Below are positions 1-12,300 of a DNA stretch of 64,000 nt, piece after piece. The translations under genes and the position numbers were made by a program. The stretch is taken from NCBI RefSeq assembly GCF_004798865.1, contig NW_025336482.1:312861-376860 (forward strand), written 5' to 3'. Each line of letters begins with the position of its first letter. The stretch's first letter is position 1. The DNA comes from Varanus komodoensis (taxonomy: Eukaryota > Chordata > Lepidosauria > Squamata > Varanidae). The notes under the pieces are model-generated. The model was not told the DNA's origin. It worked only from the letters and a program-made list of their open reading frames with translations, and did not search any database.

Positions 1-162
1 TCCGATTTCTTTAAAGGGAGGGGGAGTAGCTCAAGGATGCAAAGGAAGAAAAAGTGACATCTTTGCAAAAGCTTCAGTTCCTTTGCTTCTTCGGACCCAC
101 ATGAAGAAAAGGAAATTACCGCTGAGTGGAGGCTCCGGCCCGGCCCTGCTTTGATGCTTCCC

Positions 163-193
163 CTCCTCCTCCTCCTCCTCCTCCTCCTCCTCC
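163..193 (+). repeat. (CTC)n microsatellite
   Basis: About ten CTC units. Confidence 0.95.
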
Positions 194-1289
194 CAGCACC
201 GAAGACTGGTGAACTCCGAGTCAACTTCTCACGCAAACCAACGCACGACCGAATGAACGGGCGCCTCGGAAAGATTAGCTGCCGAAGAGAAAAAGGTTCA
301 GCATTCCTCCGTTGCCAGAGTCCCTGCTAGAGCAGGACCGGGAGAAAAGAACGGAGACACCCCGCCATGAAATGGGGTTACCTATGCATGCAAGTGTCAC
401 ATCGGAGGTGGAAGCTGTTTCCAGTGGGCGTTCCGAAAAAAAGTCAGGGAGGGAGAGTCCGGGGAAAAGCTTCCTCCTATAAGAGAGGCAATAGATGAGG
501 CGGGCACTTGCCAATCTAAGCTGGTTTACGCTTCCGGAGCAGTTGTAGAAATGACCTTAGGACTCCAGAGAGAGAGAGAGAAAGGGGGAGAGTGAGAAGG
601 AAGAAAGGAAGGGAGGGAGGAGGGAGGGAGGGGAGGAGGGAGGGCTTGTGTTAAAAGAGGCAGGATTTGCAAAGAAGATAAGCTCTGCCGGTTGCGCCTG
701 CTTTCTGCAGAGGTGGCATCTCATGCACAAAGAGAAGTGGATTAGGGTCCAGAAGTGGTCTGAAAACTGATCACGCATGGGCTGGCCCATGGAAACAGAG
801 CTCGCACGTGTGTGGGCAACGAGGCTATGACCTGCCAGGACACTGATCTAACGGTTGGGCAGGTTGGGTTGAATTCGGCAGGGTCCGTTTCAAAGGATGA
901 CGGGGCTGGGAATTTTGAGGTAAGCAGGAAAGGTGCAGGAAAAGAGAACTCCAAGGATCAAAGGACCAGCTCTCCTAGGAGGAAACTCTGGGGCTTGGAA
1001 AGAGGCGAATTCAGGGAGAATCATGCTCGAGGACTGTGGCACAACATGGGAAATGGGTTTTTTCCTCCTCCACACAGTAAGGACTCCAGCCCAGAGGAAT
1101 CTACCAACATGGCTGAACAGGGGCAGATTCAACCCAGATCCAAGGACGCCGCGTCAAACTGGACAACTGTCCGTTGCGCTGATGCCACCACCTTGGATAG
1201 CTTTAAAAGGAGGCAAGGCAAAATCTTCGTGAGAAGGGCTTCGAGCTCTTCGGTACTGGGGATCGTATGGCCCTGCATACCAGCTGCTG

Positions 1290-1475
1290 GAGGAAGTGGC
1301 TGGTAGGTGTTTGGGGCCTGCCCCATAGAGAACCTCAGCATGTATTGCACATTTCCTCCAGGAGAAAGGAGATGCTGGGCATGTCGTGAGCGGAGCCGGC
1401 TGGAGCTGGGGTCAGACTAGATGGCCCGGGAGACCTCTTCTGACTCGCTCTGTTTCTATGTTTCTATGCTGAGGG
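1290..1475 (+). mobile_element. CR1 LINE 3' end
   Basis: ctggggtcagactagatggc then ctcttctgactcgctctg and two copies of tttctatg, the octamer-like end typical of CR1. Confidence 0.7.
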
Positions 1476-3780
1476 TGGAAAGCGCCTGCAATTTGTCCTG
1501 AGGAAACCAGTACTCACAGGTAGCTTGCACCTGCCTAAGGAGATTCCACACTCTTAGGACTGGCTGTGCGGAAAGCCATTTCCCTCAAAAGAGGCACTTG
1601 CTTTGGCCGACTGCAATTCCAGGTGGGAATCTCAAATCGCCCCTTCTTGCTCCATAATGCACGACCGCAAACACCTCTGAGGCGGAAAACTTCAGGAAAA
1701 TTTGGGCACCTCCACACAACTACACACTGCAGAGGGGATCACGGCAGTTTGTGGGGCCTCGGTCACAGCCGTGTGGGGTACACTTCTTCCCTGTGGGAAT
1801 TCCCCCCATTCAATTTTTTAACAACAAAAACTTTTCTCATTTCTGAACGTTTCAACAAAAGGAGTCGCAGCAACTCCAGTCCTCTTGAGCAGTCCAAAAT
1901 GCTCTTTTCTTTCTCCCATGGATTTTTCTTCAGAAATTTAGACAAGCATGAATTCATTCCTCTTTGGGCATGCTGAAGTTTGTCTGGCCAAACCTGGCAC
2001 TCGCCAATATGTGGACTACAATGCCCATCATTCCAAGCCAGCATATCCAGAGTGCCAGGCTAAGAATACTGTGTTAGAACAGCTTACAGTACCCTGTTTT
2101 TAATTTCAGTACAAGGGCACAACCTGATGCTTCTTTAGACAGGAAATACAATTCCCAGAATTCTTCAGTCATCACTGCTGGGAAATGCAGGAATTTTTCA
2201 AGGTTTTTTTCCCCTGCCTAGGATTGCTTCTTAAGAGAAGTGGCAGCGCTACTCGGACTTAGTATTTCCCCATATTCTAACCCAAATGCTTTTGCCAAAA
2301 AAGCCTAGAATTTGTCGGGTTATAAGTTTAACACCACATGATGTTAAAGATTTTTTTTTAAAAAATTGAAAATAACTTTTTAAAACCACATTAAGTGGAC
2401 TCTTTTTTCCTTCCGCATTTCAATGTTTCTGTTTAGATAACCACATTCGTACAGCTTATTGTTTAAAATTATGTGTTTATTTCTGGATGCTGTTTATATG
2501 TAAAGATTCAATTCTAGGTAAGTTTAGACAGGAAGTACAACTGCAAATCCCAGCTGGCTGGGAATACTGGGAGTTTTTGGACGTTTTCTAGCTGGCTGGG
2601 AATGCTTGGAGTTTTAAAACTTTTTAATTTCAGTATAGGAATGTATCTTAAATGGCCTTTACACAATGCATAAAGTATTCTTAAGTTTTCCAACCCTTGT
2701 AAACCATACAGAGAACATACTAGCACCTACAACAAATCGGTGCCCTTCAGTTATACTAGATGGCAGTTCCCAGCATCCTTAACCATTAGCCATTCTGGCT
2801 GGGGCAGATGGGAGCTGCTCCACATTCACTTCCAACACTACCATGCCACCAGCTTTGCTCAGAGATCTCCAACACAGCAGGAAGAGGAAAATGAGGGGCA
2901 GATTTATTTTCACCCCCTAAAGGAAAAGTCTGAGGTGGCAAAGTGGTTAAACATCAGTGCTTTGTCCCTACAAATCCTCAGTCTAATTCCCTTCTCAGCA
3001 ATCCACCCTCTCTCTCAAGCAAGGTTATTCTGTTTCCAATAAAGGGGGAAACAACCCTAGTCTACCTTACAAGATTATTGTATGGCAAACAACAAGATCC
3101 CAGGAAGCAAGTCTGAGAATTCTACAGTTGTAGTTTTTACAATGTTGAAGGCCACACAGGAGGGGCCTCAATGATATTGGGGATCACAGACAGGCCAGGC
3201 TTATCAACAGCCTCCAACCTGATCACCTGTGGTGAGTTAACAATAGCCTCAGGTGACCATACAAGAAAGCATTACCAAAACGGGAATTCAGTTCCTTGTG
3301 TGAATTCAGTGGCTCACTTGGGATTAGTAATCAGGCTATTTAGTCCTTAGCAGGTAGCAACACTGTATAGCTGGTTGTTTAATTTTCCTCTTTAAAGTCA
3401 CAAATGACAACACGCAGGAACGTATGGAGTTGGGTGGAAAGAAGGCACAAGGGAAATTACCCATGCCAGTGCAGTGGTTACAAATGAGAATTCAGTACTT
3501 TTCACCCTCTGCTTCCGTGCTTCCTGGTGGGATTTAACTGTCCCCTGTTGGAAGTTGGATGCTAAACTCAGCAAGGCTGCTCTTAAAAGAATTGTGATTT
3601 GGACCCATTCGGTGTTGGAGGCTCAGGAGATGCTTGATATGTTCGTTTTTATTTTAAAAGAAAACACTGCTTTTTTGTTTGCTTTCTTTTGGCCTTGTTT
3701 GGTAGATAAGCTGCGTTGAAGACGCATGGAGATATAATTAGAGAGAAATAAAAGACTTTCATTGCATCCCAGAGAACAGC

Positions 3781-3905
3781 CTTCTGCAGCTGGTACCCTC
3801 CAGGTGCTTTAGACTGGAATTCCCATGAGCCTCAGCAGGGATGGCCAGTGGCCAGGAATGCTGGGAATCATAATCCAAAACTTCTGGAGTGCACTGATTG
3901 GGAAA
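3781..3905. repeat. Fold-back interspersed repeat, longer copy
   Basis: Left arm ctccaggtgctttagactgg then aattcccatgagcctcagc; centre ggatggccagtggcca; right arm gaatgctgggaatcataatc then caaaacttctggagtgcac. This gives the full palindromic layout of the family. Confidence 0.7.
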
Positions 3906-4155
3906 CGACAAACAAATTTTCCAAACAGGAAACAAAAAAAACCCAAGGGAAACTCAAGCCATTCAAGTGGTCCCATAACTGTTTGCAGTCATGTAAACAA
4001 GTAAGATTTTTGGTCTTTCCAGGATGGGACCACCCTCTCCATCTGTATCTTCCCAGGTGATAGCAACATTTTGCCCCTCCAACGGCTATTTGAACAGGTC
4101 ACTAGACCACAGAACAATTTTCAAGTACGTTTCTGCAACCTGAAGGACTAGAAAC

Positions 4156-4240
4156 TTTAGAAAATCTATTTATTTGTTTATATGTATAGGCCGCCTATAA
4201 TTGCCGAGGCCTTCCTAGGCAGCTTACAATGTGCTAGAAT
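4156..4240 (-). mobile_element. L2/CR1-like LINE tail fragment
   Basis: tataggccgcctataattgc then gaggccttcctaggcagctt closely matches the tail at 51145, so both are the same LINE subfamily. Confidence 0.65.
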
Positions 4241-4930
4241 GCCACATTCTTCAGCGTTGAATTCTACATGTCATATGCAAGACCTCTGTTCACAAAGGTA
4301 CAAAGAGCCCCTGGTAAATACCCTTGCTATGGGTCCCTAGTTGGTGGACACGGGAAATAATTTATTCTTGTTCTTCTATTATCAGACATGATTATTTTGC
4401 TCTTCCTCTATAGGGCATCATGCAAAATTCTCCCTTTTCTGGGTGATTTCTTTCGAATTGGTCCTAAGAAAATGGACAAGAACTCGGATCTCCTTGGTGC
4501 AATGCCACTCTCTAACCCACCCTTCCCCAACCTGCGAGCTTCATAGCATGGATCCAAACCCAGTTCTCTCTGGCCAAATTCAACCCCTCTTACTTCCGAG
4601 TACGGCTTCTGACTGCTGGCTAGCTAGGAGACCCGATTCACAAAGATTAGGGCGATTTGAAATCTGTCTAGGATGCCTTTTGAGGCAAAAGACAACCCCC
4701 TGCCAAAAAACCAACCTAGCTTACGACCGTACATCAAAGAAGAGGAGATACAGGTAAAAAAAAATAGCCATGAAAGACGACTTCAAAACTCGCAAATCAT
4801 TGCAGCTACAGACCGAAAAAGTTAAACAAAACATTACTGGGGAAGACCCGGTGAAGCAAGAATGTTTTCAGGACCACCACAGATAAAGCCTTCTTTTGCA
4901 CACGTAGAACAGCAAGGGGGCGCCCTACCA

Positions 4931-5000
4931 AGGTGCTGGACTACAATTCCCATAATTCTCCAACTGGCTGGGGGATTATGGGTGTTGTAGTCCGGTGCCT
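4931..5000. repeat. Fold-back (palindromic) interspersed repeat with ZNF143-like motif
   Basis: Arms 4931-4956 and 4975-5000 pair at 21 of 26 positions around an 18-base loop, tctccaactggctggggg. Each arm contains the ACTACAA(T/C)TCCCA motif or its complement. The same family appears at several other places in the window. Confidence 0.75.
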
Positions 5001-6021
5001 CCACAGGGCATCCCCTTGGGTATTGCTGGCATTGACCCTCAGCCTTCTGGAGAAACTCACATTCTTCTTTCTGGCCCCGGTGGAGACGGCCTTAAAATGG
5101 TCACCAGGATACTAAGTTGGCACGAGCCCAAACCCTAATATAGCAAAGCCACACCCACATCTTCAGGCCTAGCGTCTGAGCTGAACTTAAAAGCTTCCCC
5201 GATGCCACTGGCATGGCGGCCTGCCCCCTCAGCGGAGCGATTTCTCCGGAACATCCGTTCTTTCTGCAAACCCTACAAACGGTTAACACGGGAAAAGGGT
5301 CACTTGACTGGCTGCAAGAGAAAAGAGAAAGCGTTGGAAGGGGGGGGGGGGACACACAGACGGACGGGGGCAGAATTAAATAAATAAAGTCCATCTGGAG
5401 ACGAAGGGCGGTTGTCAGCGAGTCTGTAATCATGTGCCATTAAAAGAAGAGAGATGCCAGGAAGAAAGCAATTTAGGGAACCTGTGCCAAGGTGGAATCG
5501 TCAAGATGGTTACCCACAGGAGAGAAAAAACTGGCTAGCCAACGCTGGGGAGCCACCAAGAAAGGAACAAATTTGGGGAGCGGCAGGTGCCCTGAGAGCA
5601 GAGGGGTGGAAGGAAAGTTGGTACCCAGAATTCGCAACACAAATGAGCAACTGCAGATCCAGCCTGTGGCCGGGATTTGGGAAAGGGTACAAAGCTGGAA
5701 AAGGTGGAAGAAACAGACAGTGCAAATTGGTGGTGGGGGCAATTATGCTCCATAAAGTATTTGGGATTTGTCCTTCCCACTCAACAAAGAGGAAGCAAGC
5801 TCGGGATGGTTGTGGGGGGGGGGTGTTTCAGAAAGGGAGCGATCCTATGAAGGTTTAGACAGAAACGAGGCCTTTGGGTCCCAGCGGTCCTCATGCTGGG
5901 TGGAGAATGCTGGAAAATATAGGGTCATTTTTTTGTGGCCTGAACAAAGTAGGGGGCCAACAGTGCCCCCCCACACAAGTTTTGGCCTACAATTCCCACC
6001 TGTCCTTATCATTGGCCATGA

Positions 6022-6100
6022 TGCCTTAGTGGAAGAGCCCCTGCCTTGCCCACGGAAGGTCCCAAGTTTGACCCCTGGGACCTCCAGGTACAGATTAACC
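6022..6100 (+). mobile_element. tRNA-derived SINE head fragment
   Basis: tagtggaagagcccctgcc ... gaaggtcccaagtttgaccc then cctgggacctccagg corresponds to a known reptilian tRNA-like SINE head. Its A and B boxes are mutated. Confidence 0.6.
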
Positions 6101-6409
6101 TGCGGAACTCACGGCCACAAGATCAAGCCATGGCGCTGGCTGAGGTGCATTTGAAGGAGATCAATCTCTTTTGGGGAAGAAGCGGAGACTTATCAGGAGC
6201 AAAGCTAAAATTCCTTGTTCAGTGCTGTAGCCTTCACATGGTGCTGTGAGGTCAGTCTTGGGGATGAAATGTTGGGCTGGGACATGCAAAGAGACTTTGG
6301 TGTTTTTCTTACCCAGATTCATTGGGCCTGCATGCCCAGGGTCACATCAAAGGCCCACGCGAGGCCTTTCGCCGGGATGTCGCACTGCTAGGACCAGGGT
6401 GCAAGCCCC

Positions 6410-6648
6410 AATTTATTATTCCACTGCATGTATATCCTGCCTTTCTTCCTATGGCAAGGAACTCAAGATGGCTTGCAAGGCGATCTTTCCCCCTTTATCC
6501 TTGTAACAACGCCCCTGTGAGGTAGGCCAGGCTGAGAGTTGGTGACTGGCCGGCCCAAAGTCACCCAGTGAGTGCCATGGCTGAGCGGGGAGTTGAACCC
6601 AGATCCCCTGAGTGCCAATCCAGCACTCTTGACCACTAACTACATCGG
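6410..6648 (-). mobile_element. tRNA-headed SINE, same family as 63649
   Basis: Reverse orientation. The tail is at 6410 (atatcctgcctttcttcc), the body cccaaagtcacccagtgag, and the tRNA-like head has gttgaacccag and ttgaccactaactaca near 6590-6648. Confidence 0.85.
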
Positions 6649-6793
6649 AAGACCCCAAGGATTGCCTTCCACAGTACCGGCTAGAAATGCTCTTAGCTAA
6701 ACGTGGATTTGGGTGGAGGGCTGAGAACTTGGCAGAAACTCCTTGGTGGTGCACCATGGCTGCAGAACTCCCTCCCAGGGGCGGGTTCAGTTT

Positions 6794-6852
6794 GTAGGAT
6801 CATAGAATAAGATCAGGACTGGAAGGGACTCATACGACCCATCCAGGCCCAA
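6794..6852 (-). mobile_element. CR1 LINE 3' end fragment
   Basis: atcatagaataagatcagga then ctggaagggactcatacgac and ccatccagg is the reverse of the conserved CR1 terminus. Confidence 0.7.
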
Positions 6853-8322
6853 GTGAACTTTTTTTACATGGAAGCTGGTTACCTGCCACCTTTCTTAGGG
6901 GTTTGGGAGACGGGGACTTTTCCTTCTGTCTCGCCACATGTCCTTCATGAGCACTTTGGAGCGGCTGCGCCCACAATACCCATTTTAGGAAATGCAAACT
7001 GCCTGCAGCGGCAGCGGCCATTTTGTGAGTGCGCCACGACACTCTCAAAATCCCCGAAGGGGTCTGCCAACCTCCAAAACTTGGGAGCTCTCCTTGAAAG
7101 AGTCGAGAGGTACGTACTGGCCAACACCAACGCTGGCAAAAAAAAAAAGAGACAACTGCAGGCGTGTGCAAGTAGGTTGCCACAGAACATGAAGGGCTCA
7201 GGATGAGAGGAGTTGTAGTCCGACCCATCAAGAGAGGGGCGGGTCAGGAGCAAGTACAGACAAAGAACTCCCTTTGTGAAGAAACTCAGGCATTTGTTTC
7301 GAGACGCAGCCCAAGGGTCTGCATAAGGCAATGAGCAATGTCGCAGATTTTGCAGCTTCCCCGAAAACCAGCATGGAGGACTCAGTAACTCTCTTCCCTG
7401 CACCCCCGCTGGGAAACTGCAGCATCCCTGGGGGAGGAGACAGCCCTGACCCAAGCCACCCCCCGCCCCACTGTGGCTGCTTCTATGCACCCCCAAAATC
7501 CGCTTGCACAAGTTCGACACCCTCTAAGCACCATTTGCAAAGGCACATGGATCGGCCCCCTACCCATTCGGTCCTGAATTCCCGACCCACACGAGATACT
7601 TTGCTGACAGACTCGAGCAAGGATGCATCCCAAGGATCAGGCAGATCGTTCTGCTCCCACCCCAAATTCTCAGCCCAAGCAACTCCCCTGCTTCCCAGAC
7701 GCCTCCCGGGGCTGAGATGGCCCAAAAGCACCCGTTTCCCCAAGGGGATGCTTTGCAAGTTTGTATGCTCCTTGACGGTGGCCTAGCAGCATGCAGAGAA
7801 GAGAAGAGAAACCGGGCTCCAACAGCCCGGCCTTCTTGCCGGTAATCGCCGCCTTTCCGACTTCTAAATTTCTCAAGAGGGAGTCGCCACAGAACAACTC
7901 CGGTTGCTTGGCAACCACCTTGGGGACCTTACGCCACGGACACCATTTCAAAAGGCTGGAAGGCCCCTTGCCATCATCAGATGGTTACACGCACACACAC
8001 ATACACACTCGTCCATTTTAATGTCTGGGATGAAACCAGTAAAGTTCGCTTGTGTGCCAGATCCGCACCTTTGCATCTCCAATTTATTCTGCCCTTTAAG
8101 AAAAGCGAGCTTTTGGAAAACAGAGGTGGCAGGGAGAGGGAGGGATGGGGGAAGCACTAAAAGGTGCCATTAACAGAAAAGTGGAGTTCTTAATTTAGAT
8201 GCAAAAGGAAAGAGCTATGCCTAGGGAGCGGATGAAGAGTAAGATGCTCAGCAAAAGACCTCACGGCCTGGTGGCCAAGTCTTCGCAATCCTGGCACAGA
8301 GGGGCAGCCCAGCCACACCGCT

Positions 8323-8360
8323 GTTGGCCAGACTGGACTCAAGGGTCCAGTCTGGCCAAC
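8323..8360. repeat. Perfect inverted repeat, 16-bp arms, 6-base loop
   Basis: Arms GTTGGCCAGACTGGAC (8323-8338) and GTCCAGTCTGGCCAAC (8345-8360) are fully complementary around tcaagg. Just outside it, aacccagaagc (8358 on) and gctttctgggtt (about 8436) form a second, imperfect inverted pair. Confidence 0.92.
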
Positions 8361-8454
8361 CCAGAAGCCCAGCATCCCTGGTTTGCTCGGCCTCCCAAGG
8401 AATGGCGGCTTGGTTTACCTGGGCCAGCGAGAGTGCTTTCTGGGTTCCAGAGCA

Positions 8455-8550
8455 CACCTGCCCAGTCTTTCGCAACCGTGGCTCCTCCGGATGGGTGGCC
8501 AATGGCTGGGAATGATGGGACTCATAGTCTGCAGGGGTGCAGGTTCCAAA
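8455..8550. repeat. Fold-back interspersed repeat copy
   Basis: ctcctccggatgggtggcca then atggctgggaatgatgggac and tcatagtctgcaggggtgc, a diverged copy. Confidence 0.55.
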
Positions 8551-9089
8551 GACAGGGCCAAGCTTCCCTCAATGTGCTATCCGTGCGACTCCAGAAGCCC
8601 AACCTGCCAGGAACACGGTACACACAAACGCTCGTACAAAGAGAGTCGGGCTGCTTGCTTGTGCAATGCACTCTGGCACGAATTCTGCACGCAGTCAGGC
8701 AGCAGTGGGGATGCCTCGTGTGGCAGAGGACTTTGTCCATGGCCATTCTCAGTTTTCAGAACATGCGGGTGCAGCTGGGCTGAAGTTGTCCCCGCTGTGT
8801 TTATCCAGACCGAAGATGTCTTCGCTGCAGAAGTCAAGTGGGGCTGAAGCCCTGGGGATGAACAGGCACTGCTTGTACTGACATAAAAGCCAACTCCCCG
8901 GAAGCCCCTTCTGCTATCCCCCCTCCTCTAGAAATCAAGCTTACAAGCGCTGTAAAATGTCATTTGTGCTGACTGTGCTAAAGAAACAGATTGGGCTGCA
9001 ACAGAAAATGCCACCTTTTTCTGGCAGTGTAATGCCAGCACAACTATATTTTCCAGTTCAGAGTCCAAAATGGTTTGCATTTCTGTCAC

Positions 9090-9210
9090 TGGTCTTCTCC
9101 ATGCTAGTGACCCCTGGAAGGTTTGGATGCCCATGAGCCCCAGCCAGAAAAAGTCAAGAATGCTGGGTGTCATTATCCAAAACTCCTGTCGGACACCAGT
9201 CTGGGGAAAG
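9090..9210. repeat. Fold-back interspersed repeat copy
   Basis: gatgcccatgagccccagcc then tcaagaatgctgggtgtcat and tatccaaaactcctgtcgga, diverged but with both arms visible. Confidence 0.55.
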
Positions 9211-9365
9211 CTGCCAAAGAGGCAAGCTATTTCAGAATGTTAAATTCTCAGGCAAGGGAAGTGGCAAATTTCTTCAGCAGCATGTGGAAAGGAAGTGAAG
9301 GGTTTTAAAATGAAGTTGGACGTGGGTTTCCATGCTCTCCTGCTTTGCTGGCGCATGGGTGCAAA

Positions 9366-9399
9366 GGGAGGGAGGGAGGGAGGGAGGGAGGGAGGGAGG
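9366..9399 (+). repeat. (GGGA)n microsatellite
   Basis: About eight GGGA units; a G4-prone purine strand. Confidence 0.95.
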
Positions 9400-12300
9400 C
9401 TGCCTACATTAAAACAGAAAAAGCCACGCAAATCGGAGTAGAAATCTCAATGCCATGAAACTCTGATTCTGAGAAAGGCATCCAAGGTCCAAGAGGGAGA
9501 TTTAGCAAGTGCCCAAACCTTTCCAATTCCCTCCATAAAGCTTTTATAAGCCCCAGAACACTCTATGCAAGCTTCAGGTACTGCACTTTGTAAAATAAAA
9601 ATTATTCCCACCTTGGTACGGTGGTATATTAGCCCTTCCATCTTCTATGTGCCCATATTGTCTGGGGATTATGGGGCTTTGTTGCCCATCCGATCTGGAT
9701 GGTGCTGGAGTGGGCAAGGAGGTTGTCTATGGAGAAGTTCTAACTTTTGGAACTGTTTTGCTCTGAGAAGAGCTGACTATGGAGCGAGATAAGAGATGTG
9801 TGCAAAAGGATGCATGGCGGCCTTCCCTGGTCCAGAGTCCCCCAGATGTTCAGCCTACAACTCCCAGCAGCCCCTGCAAACACAGCGTGCAGTCTCAGAC
9901 ATCCAGAGAGCTGTTAGGCTGAAAAGACCAGGATGCATTTGAAGCTGGCCATTCGTTTCACCTCTGCAAAGTGTCTTGGACTAATTGCCATGCATATCAA
10001 ATTATTTGCAGAGCCAAGCCAGAACATCTTGCGGTTTGGGGGCTACTGTTTCCAGCCCCACCACTAACTCCTTCTGACGGTGTTTTCACCCAATTTGTTA
10101 AGAAAACAAGATATTCTCCTTACCCCATGGCCAACCCTGATTGGCTGCCCAATGCCATGACGTCAGCCTGCCAGCCATGTGATCCCTGACAGGATAGGAG
10201 TGACCCCAACCAGGAAGGCAGAGAGCCTGAAGGAAAAATGCCCCCAAATTAAGGGGTGCATGTGCGTAATGGGGATGGGAGGGAAGCAAGTTCCCACCCC
10301 AATGAAAACCACGCGGTTTCAACCCAAAAATCCTTCTGGTTTCCTGTTTGTGAAATGCTAGCCATTTATTTGGTTTTATAGCAGACCAGCTGTGAACGAA
10401 GGGAGAGCGTCCGTCTGGATCTGTGAAAGAGATACTGTTGATCCTGTTCTGTTCCTGGGTGGGAGTGTCGGGCTGGAAAGGGCTCCTTTAAAACCTGACA
10501 GCTCATCCTGGGAACCCAAAGCACCACCTGTTCTTGCAGGAATTGTCCCAGTTACAAAAATCGGCCCCAAAGGATGCACACACATGCCGAAAAAGAACAT
10601 CAGAAATAGAGGTGTGGTCACCTATTGCTTTCTTGCATCTTCCTCTGCCCCATCCCAAAATAGCTCACCTCACCTCAACCTTCTCCTCTTTTCCACATTA
10701 GGCAAAACCGTTTTTTTAACCAAGAAGAACATTCTCCATAAACTCTGGTCTCTGTTTTGGCGTTTGCTATAGAAACACCTCTACACCATTCGTCTCATGG
10801 AGATTTTGGTGTATTCCGATTCTATTCCCAAGCCGCCCCCACTGGAAAGCGGCTGATAAAGGCTAGTCATGGATAAACCTGGCAGGATGAGACAGGGCAG
10901 CCTAGATAATCTTGTGCACCACGAAGCCTTTCCTTGCGGCTTCAGCAGCTAGGCCAATTCACCCCCAAAATAGTTCATCGAGATCCAGAGGTTAAAACAG
11001 CAAAAGCTAGAAAATCGTGAGGTGAGTTACCCAGGGTTGGGCGCTTGCCAAACACACAAACACACACACTTGCAAAAGATGCTGATGTGACACCATCGCC
11101 TAAATACGTAACCATTCTCCTAATTTGTCCCTGCCCATTCCTACACCCACCAGGCCAAGAGGCAGCACTGGTGTGGGGGCCCAGGAAGGCTCCCCCAAGG
11201 CAACAAAGCCAACATGCCCTCTTACTGCCCTGGGACAAATGCCATTTTAGCGACCCGTTTCTAGCACCAACAGGAGTTTGGGGTGCAGCAAGGAGGCCAA
11301 AAATAGGAGCTCCGAAGCTTGGCCGATTTCATCCAACCAAGCCCAATTTGGCTTTAACTTGTAGGGGCTCACCTGGCAAAGAAATAATGCTTGGCCCTTG
11401 GGAATATGTATCTGTTGTTGTCGTTGTTGTTGTTGTTGTTATTAATTATTATTATACAGCCTTTTCCAAGTGTTTTAAGAGCGTTCTGTTGCATTCTTTC
11501 AGCTAGGCTCGGAGCCATCCCATAAGGTCAGTGCTGACACCCCACAAAGAAAGAGGGACAAAAATGAGAAACGATTCCAAGACTCTTCTCCGTCTGAAGT
11601 CGGCTCCTCTGCTGCATGGGAGCACTCTCCCCAGTCTCGGGACCTGGGCTATTGACTTTACCCAGGCCTCATCCTGCACTGAGCTTTTTCCTCCCTTGGC
11701 CCTGTTGCCGCAAACTTGCTATGCTGTTAACCAGTTACAAAGAACCATTAAGTTCCGAGTTAAATTCACACACACACACCCACACCATCATAGTTTAAGA
11801 GCTACTGGAAGCCCATAGCTCAGAAGTGAAAGTAAAACCAGTGCTTTTAACCCAATAATCAAAGCCGGGGGGTTTCATCCCAAATTCTAAGGCTAAAATC
11901 CTACACCCAGAAATTATCAAATTCCATGGGGAAGTTCTTTTGTAGGAATGTCCTCGGGATGCAGTTCTAAAAGGGCTGGTCCAATCAAGCTGTGGCACAT
12001 ATAAGAAAGGCAAAAAATCTCCTTGAATCTTCAGATGAGGATTTCCATCTATTTCAAGCTCACTTCTGAACACAAAAGTTTCCTTTTAAAACTGAGCGTG
12101 GCAAAAAGCCATCACCAAATGAATTTTACACATCCAAGCAAGCAGCTGCTATGTTACCATTCATTGCTTTTGCTGGATTGGGCCAGAATTCCCTTCAGCC
12201 CAGTACCCTGTTTCCAACAGTGGTCAGCCTCCCCTGTTTGGTTGCTGCTAACTTAGCATAACTTACAGCAGGGGTGGGGAATCTGTGGCTTGTCTCATGG

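Noticed and set aside
812-1306. 164-codon plus-strand open frame near the left edge
   Set aside because: No recognisable domain, no splice or promoter context, and it runs into a CR1 end.
2928-3080. tRNA-headed SINE (gaggtggcaaagtggttaaa)
   Set aside because: Only an A-box-like word and a weak body are visible; too diverged to place borders or family.
8323-8360. microRNA precursor
   Set aside because: The 16-bp stem is too short and too perfect for a typical animal pre-miRNA, and there is no lower stem. Kept only as a structural finding.
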